11,839 nucleotides of DNA from the NCBI GenBank assembly GCA_003573635.1, contig QUTJ01031450.1, positions 1 through 11,839 on the forward strand, in the 5' to 3' direction. Below the pieces are notes generated by a model that was not told the origin of the DNA, searched no databases, and saw only the letters and a program-made list of their open reading frames with translations. A program made the translations under genes and the position numbers. Below, piece by piece: positions 1 through 5,716 of this stretch; position 1 is the first letter of the stretch, and the number at the start of each line of letters is the position of its first letter. Source of the stretch: Goniomonas avonlea (Eukaryota > Cryptophyceae > Goniomonadida > Goniomonadaceae).

Positions 1-1
1 A

Positions 2-650
2 GTGTCCTGGCTGGGTGTCGCACAGCGCAAGGCGACCCGCCAACTCTTGTCCGACCGGCTCCAGCGTGGCGACACCGTGCCTAAACCAGAGGTGCCCGTG
101 CCTGCCCGCACCGGCCGGGTGCAGTGGATACTGGAGCAAGACCTTAGATGGAGTCGACACCCGACGGCCAAGCACGATATCTGCTACACGTGCGCGCACG
201 ACTGCGCGCTCTGTATTGACTGCGCTGAGTCGATTGTCACGGGACATGTACGTTGCTTTTTCGGTGTTTCTGCTCTGCTCTGCGCTTTTGTTTTGTTTTT
301 AAGCTCCAGTTTTTGCGCGTTGCTGACGGGTTCCGGTTCAGGATCGTCTTTGTGAGGAATGCACCTACCTCGTGTTGCGGCTGCTTGAGGAGCCCGTGCC
401 AGAATCCTTGGCGAATCGGGGAAAGAATCTTGAGGTCTTTGATGAGTTTGACATGGTTCCTGTTGTGTCCGAGGGTTCGTCCAGCAACCGGAGCTCTGTT
501 GGTGGCATTCCCGAGGACACTGTTGCCAAGCGTCCCCAGAGGAAATTCTCTGTCCTGTCAGAAACTCCGGGGCAAGCTGTCCACAAAGCGCCGGTGGTGG
601 CGTCGAAAATTGAACTTGGTTTTGAGGGGACTCCAGCGCAGTATCGCTGA
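2..650 (+). CDS. 3' part of a spliced gene for a cysteine-cluster protein, family not recognised
   Basis: Two exons fit: 2-247 (open from the window edge) and 342-650 (TGA stop at 648-650). The 94-nt intron begins GTACGT and ends TTCAG, phase 0 on both sides, and joins frames that would otherwise stop. The visible part is 184 residues with no Met in the first exon, so the N-terminus lies outside the window. The bases at 1-2 are AG and could be the end of an upstream intron. Counting from base 2, the protein has cysteines at 61, 64, 68, 71 and 74 (CYTC, then CALCIDC), and splicing adds a CEEC pair at 86 and 89. This looks like a zinc-binding knuckle or ribbon. The tail is Ser-rich and probably disordered, with an acidic EVFDEFDMVPVV stretch. 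The gene converges on the minus-strand gene ending at 932. A zinc-binding role is inference. The splice model is well supported by the restored frame and the restored CxxC pair. Confidence 0.6.
248..341 (+). other. intron (GTACGT...TTCAG) of the cysteine-cluster gene
   Basis: This 94-nt intron is rich in T on the plus strand, as expected for a polypyrimidine tract. Unspliced, the first frame reads into a TGA near 353-355. Spliced, it continues for 102 codons. Another AG at 308-309 is a less likely acceptor because it does not lead into the long downstream frame in phase. Confidence 0.55.
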
Positions 651-931
651 GGTTCACATTCGTGCAACAAAGTAAAATAACAGGGGCGTTTTGAGGTAAT
701 CATCATTTTTTACTCATATGCGTTTGAAACGCCAGGTGTAGGCTGATGGTGGCCTGTGTCGGAGCGACGGGCTGGATCTTGTCCTGCTGTATGTAGGGCT
801 TTGCTCAAAACGAGCGAGCCAGGAGAGATGCTCTTGTGAACTTGGATGGAGCAACACGGCGTTGGCGGAACAACTTGGTCCCGGCCAGCAAAAGAAAAGA
901 TAATCGGATTCATGACGCGAGGACCAAGCGT
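651..931. other. tail-to-tail intergenic region between two convergent genes
   Basis: No reading frame here looks like a real protein. The stretch separates the plus-strand stop at 648-650 from the minus-strand stop near 932. The AT-richer part at 670-715 may serve 3' end formation. No clear AATAAA was seen on either strand. Confidence 0.4.
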
Positions 932-1471
932 TCACTTCGGCATCCACCAGGGCACCTCCTCCATCTCCTCTTTCGAAACGCCTTTTCCCGTGCTGCATTG
1001 ACCGCAGGGAGACTGCTTTCCAGATGCCAGGGCCAGCAAGTCAATTGGAGTCAACTTTTGGTCTCTGCAAGGGGAGAGCTGGCAGAACGCGCAGGGGGTT
1101 TGAAACTCTTGGTCACTCTCCAATGCAAGCTTGAGAAAATCTCGTGGCGACATGTCTTCAACCGATTGTTTCGGAATACACGGGGAATCATAGCCGGGCG
1201 TGCTATGTGGGGTGTTGGACTTCCACGTCGGCGGGCTGACGAATCCGTCACAGTACTCGTTGTCGACACGCTCCCAAGCGAATGTCACTGATTCAGCAGC
1301 ATCTGAAAAAACATCCGCAGCTCTAGGCACTTTCACTGGGGCAGGCTTGCGCAGGCTAAAAACGAAGGAGGCCGGTTTTTCCTCCTCAACTATAACTGGG
1401 GCAGGTTTGCGCAAACTAAAAGCAGGGGTTGTCTCGTTCTCTGACGCAGTCGAGGGCTCGGACGCGTCCAT
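932..1471 (-). CDS. 179-residue protein with duplicated FSLRKPAPV and paired CxxC motifs, family not recognised
   Basis: The frame from ATG at 1471 (context GCAATGG, purine at -3 and G at +4) gives 179 residues. FSLRKPAPV occurs at residues 18-26 and 38-46. Cysteines at 127, 130, 135, 156 and 159 form CAFC, a lone C and CGQC, suggesting one zinc site. Each CxxC follows a similar lead, SPRDFLKLAL and TPIDLLALAS, so the C-terminal half is itself a two-unit repeat. The N-terminal 60 residues are Pro, Ser, Glu and Ala rich and likely disordered. The C-terminus is VPWWMPK. The frame also stays open upstream of the ATG to about 1610, so this could be one exon of a longer gene. A GTGAAC just before the stop could be a donor. 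No signal peptide or membrane segment is visible. That it is coding is inferred from the non-random motifs. The function is unknown. Confidence 0.55.
   Translation of the reverse strand: MDASEPSTASENETTPAFSLRKPAPVIVEEEKPASFVFSLRKPAPVKVPRAADVFSDAAESVTFAWERVDNEYCDGFVSPPTWKSNTPHSTPGYDSPCIPKQSVEDMSPRDFLKLALESDQEFQTPCAFCQLSPCRDQKLTPIDLLALASGKQSPCGQCSTGKGVSKEEMEEVPWWMPK
1337..1421. repeat. 60-bp-spaced duplication that encodes the two FSLRKPAPV motifs
   Basis: Plus-strand blocks starting near 1337 and 1397 both read ACTGGGGCAGG, then TTGCGCA and CTAAAA, with a few substitutions between them. They lie in the minus-strand reading frame and keep it open. The substitutions fall largely at third codon positions, so the protein motif is conserved better than the DNA. 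Confidence 0.6.
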
Positions 1472-1696
1472 TGCTTGGTCTGTTGCCTGGTCAGACCGAG
1501 CGGCGAGCGCACCTTTAGCCGGAACGGCTAATCTGGAAACGGCGGCGAGCGGTGGTATTAAATCGCTTCGATTACTTGTGTGGGCACAGAAAAAATCGGG
1601 TCCAGTGGAAAGTGAGTATTAGACAGCTACTGAGCTCAATCAGTTGGTCAGAAATTTGGCGCCTGGATCATCTCGCGCGACACCTCGACCTACTTG

Positions 1697-1738
1697 TCGG
1701 TCAGAACCGGTGGAGTCAGTCCGGTCAGAACCGGTGGA
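1697..1738. repeat. two-copy tandem repeat GGTCAGAACCGGTGGA
   Basis: The 16-base word GGTCAGAACCGGTGGA occurs at about 1699-1714 and again at about 1723-1738, a 24-bp period. No gene overlaps it that I can support. Confidence 0.6.
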
Positions 1739-1823
1739 TGTGGACCGTCATATTGGTTGAGCAGCCGCAACGGGCTATCTTAGGGTTATTGCCCGAATGG
1801 GTTTGTAGAGTCACACGGACCAG

Positions 1824-2014
1824 GAGCAAATTCAAAATCTCGTGGACAAGCTTTCGAGATCACTTGGGTCCAAACCCTACTCGTGGTGTGGGTGCACGTG
1901 TGGGCACTGAGCAAATTCAAAATCTCGTGGCAAACCGATTAGACAAGCTTTCGAGATCACTTGAACACAAACCCTACTCAGAGGCTGCTGTGAGTGCACG
2001 TGTGGGGGCACTGA
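1824..2014. repeat. diverged tandem duplication, units of about 85 and 106 bp
   Basis: Both units begin GAGCAAATTCAAAATCTCGTGG (1824 and 1909), share a stretch around AGCTTTCGAGATCACTTG, then AAACCCTACTC, and end near GTGCACGTGTGGG and GCACTGA. The second unit carries about 12 extra bases after CTCGTGG and a different sequence after CCCTACTC. On the plus strand both units can be read as EQIQNLV...KLSRSL...KPYS. They may therefore derive from a duplicated short exon, but the two copies are not in one continuous frame. Confidence 0.65.
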
Positions 2015-2990
2015 CGATCAAGGTAGGACTCAGGAGGAGGGTAGTCTTTAAAAGGGCGGTTCAAGATTCCCACGCAACTGATAATCTAAGTATTATTTTG
2101 TGATTTTTTTGGTCCAGGTATCACAGCACAACGAAAGTCGCGAAACAGTCGCACGAGTCGCGGGATTCGTGGCACGACATCGGCAGGCCAAGCCGCCAAG
2201 GTGAGGCCAGGGTGAGGCTATCGCACCTAGATAGCCGAGCTACCTACACAGCTCTCACTCACACACACCTCCCCCCTTCTTTCCAGTGATGCACATCACA
2301 CAACGTCAAGTGCAAGAACCGCAGCACTGACGACACCCGCGCTAGCTGCGAGGAAAACTCCCCACAGGGGACTTCCGCTGGGTACGCCGTACCACAGCGC
2401 TCGGCAGCTAGGCGAACTTCGACATCTCGCTCTGCTCGACAGTACTTATCGTCCCAACGATCCGCTACCACCCAGCTAGTAGGTAGATAACGCCACCTTG
2501 CTAACGCTAACTCCTCGCGCGTTCCCATAAAGAGAGATTGAACGCTAGGGGCAAAAAACAAAAAACAAAAAACACAGAACTGTTACAGCACTCCCGCTTC
2601 GCCCATGGTCCGGTCACCGGACTACTGCTGGTCAACTGGAGAGGCCTGGTGTAGGACTGAGATAATGATGAAGCCAAGAGCCAGACCTGCCATCTCCATT
2701 GTCATCTGAAGAATCAGTGAAGATAATGAAAATGCTTTGAGCTCCGTTTCGTCCCGTTTGCTCCTGATGTCGATTTTTTTGAGATCTAGTGTGTTTTGAT
2801 GGTGGCTCAAACAACCAGAAAAAAACTCTTTTCACAATTAATTATTTTTTCCCCATTTTTTTTGCCCTGTGCCAGTACAGCAAATATATACGAATAGGAT
2901 TCCACAAATGCTAGGTGCAGCAGGAGAATTACTTGAAAATGAGCAAGGTCCGAGTCCATCGCCACGTCGAATATTATACTCAAATATACA
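2015..2990. other. intergenic stretch, no gene supported
   Basis: The only reading frames are short and look random. The stretch holds a (CAAAAAA)-type run at about 2551-2575 and an AT-rich part after about 2820. Nothing else is recognisable. Confidence 0.4.
2551..2575. repeat. A-rich short tandem repeat (CAAAAAA)n
   Basis: Three successive runs of five to six A bases separated by C form a 7-base-like period. It could be the A-rich tail of a retroposed element, but no element body was recognised next to it. Confidence 0.5.
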
Positions 2991-3060
2991 GATCTGTGGC
3001 TGTTATGCAGCTCCGAGGATGCTTTATAATCTCTAGCTCGATCTCTCTCTGAATGGCTTG

Positions 3061-3061
<1 letters not shown>

Positions 3062-3116
<55 letters not shown>

Positions 3117-3117
3117 N
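3062..3117. repeat. (CT)n microsatellite ending at an ambiguous base
   Basis: An essentially perfect CT run of about 25 units is interrupted by N at 3117. The N probably reflects uncertain repeat length in the assembly. It follows GGCTTGAATC, the boundary word of the dispersed family described below. Confidence 0.9.
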
Positions 3118-3428
3118 TTTATGCCTTCAGGCAGGCTCTCACGAGTCTGCATGGCCGCTCAGCGGTTCCTGAATGGCTTGAATCCTCTCTCTCCTCTCTC
3201 GGCTTGAATCCTCTCTCTCTCTCTCTGGCATCTGATCTGATCTCCTTAATTTGCATATATTTGAGATTGTTTGTTTTAATGTATTTTGCAGAGGACAGGC
3301 TTTCTGTAACATACATAGAAAATATAAATAATTTTCCCTGTAGCTGTTGGCCTGAAACCATCATATAGACAGTCCCGTGTAATGGCTGCTCTGCAGTTCA
3401 ACGGTTTCCTCGGTCACCGTGCTTGAAT

Positions 3429-3432
3429 CCCC

Positions 3433-3464
<32 letters not shown>

Positions 3465-3487
3465 TTCGATCTCTCTCTCTCTCTCTG
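3429..3487. repeat. poly-C plus (CT)n microsatellite
   Basis: A run of about 15 C bases passes straight into (CT)n, then TTTCGAT and a second CT run. It sits next to another GCTTGAATCC word. Confidence 0.9.
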
Positions 3488-4380
3488 GCACCTAGGAAGC
3501 TGCCGAGCAGCCACAGATCCGTACATCTGCCTAGGAGCGATAGAGAGGAAGAGAGAAAGAAGTGAGGAGCTCGAAGACGTGCAAATTAAGCTAGTATAAC
3601 CCAACTCTTTGTTCAAGGTGACCCATCATGCACTACAACGCGACCAAGTTCGGGACTAGGCGCTGTCTATGAGCTTCTAACCTGAATTTAGCTGGCCACT
3701 GGATTCCATGGAACACATGCATATGGTTTGAGACCGCCCAGTCCGGAGCATGGCAGTGTTGATTGATGATCCTACCATATAGTACAAGTAAGTCCACCTT
3801 TCTTATGCCCCATCATTACTCCCTCTCTCTCTCCCCCCGCCCCTAAGCCCGCAGGTCTTTTCTTCTGGTCTTTTCAGGGTGTTTGCACCTGGACCAATCC
3901 CCCAGAGGGGGGTGTTGTTGGCCGCTCAGCGGTTTCCAGGATGTTTGAATAAACTCTCTCAGAGTCTCTCTCTCATTGGCTTGAATCCTCTCTCTCTCTC
4001 TCATTGGGGGCAACCTGCCCCCAAACCCCTCATACTGGAACTCGGTGACTCCGAATACCGTGTTCTAAATACGAAGGGAACCTCTCTTCCACCTTCGAGT
4101 CTTGCCCACCATCAACCTCCCTCCAGGCTTTTTCACGCTGCTCTATGACGACCATGAGCCAGCTGGATTAAGCCTTAGAGAGAAGATGAGTATGCTACTT
4201 ATAGTACATCACTCATAGATCTTGGGACGATCTACCACCTAACGGTCGCGGTCTACTTCCGACATTCTCCGGCCTCCGTTTCGGTTTTCCAGGCGCAGTA
4301 TCCGGCATCCGGTTTTAGCCCAAATTCGACTGATACCACTTCCTGCCCACGATCACGGTTCATCTATCTTCAGCCCAAGC

Positions 4381-4813
4381 TTCATTATCGACTATGTCGT
4401 GTGTCCACGAGACAGCGGAGACGACCCCATGCATTCTGACCGGCCATGCTCACGCGACTGGGCGTAGGGTGGCAGGACGAGGCCGACAAGACCATGGTCG
4501 GCACTGGTTTCGCATTCAAAGGAATCGTTATCGATCCTGTCAAGGACATCGCTTCCGTCCCAGACGTCAAACTCAAGGATCTGGTCCTACGTGCCGGGGC
4601 GTTGCTCGAAGACGCGCGAGCGTCTCGCGGGTATGTCAAGGCACTCGACGTCGCCAAGGTCGCCGGACGCGCCAACTACACAGCATTGTATTCGCGTGGT
4701 GGCAAATCGAGCGCCTGTACTCTTTCATTCGCGTGTTGTACCCTCGTCTGACGTTCAACGCCACTACGGGTGAGATCGACGGACGGTGGGGTGACGTATT
4801 ACGGTTTGGTTAA
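4381..4813 (+). pseudogene. reverse-transcriptase-like retrotransposon relic, frameshifted
   Basis: Three frames read in succession resemble the end of a retrotransposon reverse transcriptase. Frame 1 at 4381 gives FIIDYVV, a degenerate form of the Y-x-D-D catalytic strand. Frame 3 from 4446 gives TRLGVGWQDEADKT, then GIVIDP and a helical stretch to about 4688. This matches the usual order L-G-V, K-T, F-L-G-h-x-h-D of the palm and connection region in DIRS-like and Ty3-like enzymes. Frame 2 then continues with FAWWQIERLYSFIRVL to a TAA at 4811-4813. The frame changes and a TGA at 4437-4439 mean it cannot be expressed as one protein. No recombinase, integrase, RNase H or terminal repeat was identified. 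The assignment rests on motif order recalled from the family and is tentative. Confidence 0.42.
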
Positions 4814-4894
4814 ATCGAATTTATTGAAAAAGTGAAACACAATCCCAATCCAACGGGACCTGCAGCTTCGTGCTGGGGTGACATATTACGGTTT
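4786..4894. repeat. direct repeat pair GGGGTGACRTATTACGGTTT
   Basis: The 20-base word occurs at about 4789-4808 and about 4875-4894, with a single G/A difference. It lies at the 3' edge of the reverse-transcriptase-like relic. It may be a remnant of element ends or a local duplication. Confidence 0.6.
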
Positions 4895-5716
4895 CTGGCT
4901 CTTCGGAAGCTTCAACCCTGTGTCAAATTTCAACTTTGACGCTATCCCGGGCCGAGTCTGCTATTCAAGCACGCGTCGCAGCCCCGGCTGCCCGCGTCTC
5001 ACTCAGTCGCACCTTGCTGTCGGTCACACCGCCCGTTTCTTCCGTCGTCGGCTTTTCGCCGGCCTTACGTTCGATCCTACAGGTGTTGCCCCCTCCCGAG
5101 TCGAGTCGTCGGTCCGTCGCGCATTACACTCACCCACCTTGTTTTGAATTTTGTCCGTTGTCTNCTTTCCGGGCCCCGCAGATTTGGAAAAATGGCGGAT
5201 CAAAGAAGAGCTGAGAACTCAGTGGCAAGAGACTCGTTGTGTGAACATTTGTGGCATGAACAATATACCCATTACCGCTAATAGGTCCGCTATGACCGTT
5301 TTGGACTCTCTCTCTCTCTCTCTCTCGCCCCCCCCACCCGTTCCTGAATCCTGATTGGCTTGAATCCCCCCTCCAATGTTTCTTTTCTAGCTAATTTTTT
5401 CTTTTCTGTGTTGTTGCACTTGGACCAATCCCCCGGAGGGTGTGATTGTTGGCCGCGGTTTCCAGGATGTCTGAATAGATCTACAGATCTGTGGCTGCTC
5501 TGCAGTTCTAGGTGTGGCTTGAATACTCTTCTCTCTCACCCTCCCTCCATTCCTCCCCTCCCTCTCTCCCCAGCTCTAATCTCTCCTCACGCATGAAGAC
5601 CCAAATGCACCCAGTTGTCAAAAGTACAATTATACTAAAATAATACAATTGCATGCCAGTCGCCAAATCTTTCCAGAATCGGTGGAGTGCTCTCTCGAGC
5701 ACACGAGCAGGTTCCT
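4895..5716. other. intergenic region downstream of the EF-hand gene
   Basis: No supported gene. It contains an N at 5164, a CT tract at about 5308-5328, one copy of the dispersed repeat (5408-5530), and an imperfect AT-rich palindrome at about 5627-5652 (CAATTATACTA against TAATACAATTG). The palindrome lies 65-90 bases beyond the EF-hand stop and could take part in 3' end formation of that transcript. No canonical AATAAA was seen. Confidence 0.4.

Larger units (their letters stand above)
3055..5530. repeat. dispersed repeat family with GCTTGAATCC joined to CT tracts
   Basis: The word GCTTGAAT followed by CC and a pyrimidine tract occurs near 3055, 3175, 3201, 3421, 3978 and 5357, with a variant near 5517. 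Longer similarity pairs 3881-3950 with 5413-5475: GGACCAATCCCCC, then a GTTGTTGGCCGC-like block, GGTTTCCAGGATGT and TGAATA. GGCCGCTCAGCGG is shared by 3153 and 3921, and CAGATCTGTGGCTG by about 2990 and 5483. This looks like fragmented copies of one short non-autonomous element. Ends, target duplications and class could not be determined. Confidence 0.55.

Noticed and set aside
4878-5214. Short plus-strand frames with Arg, Ser and Pro
   Set aside because: Composition looks random, there is no motif, and the frame crosses an N base.
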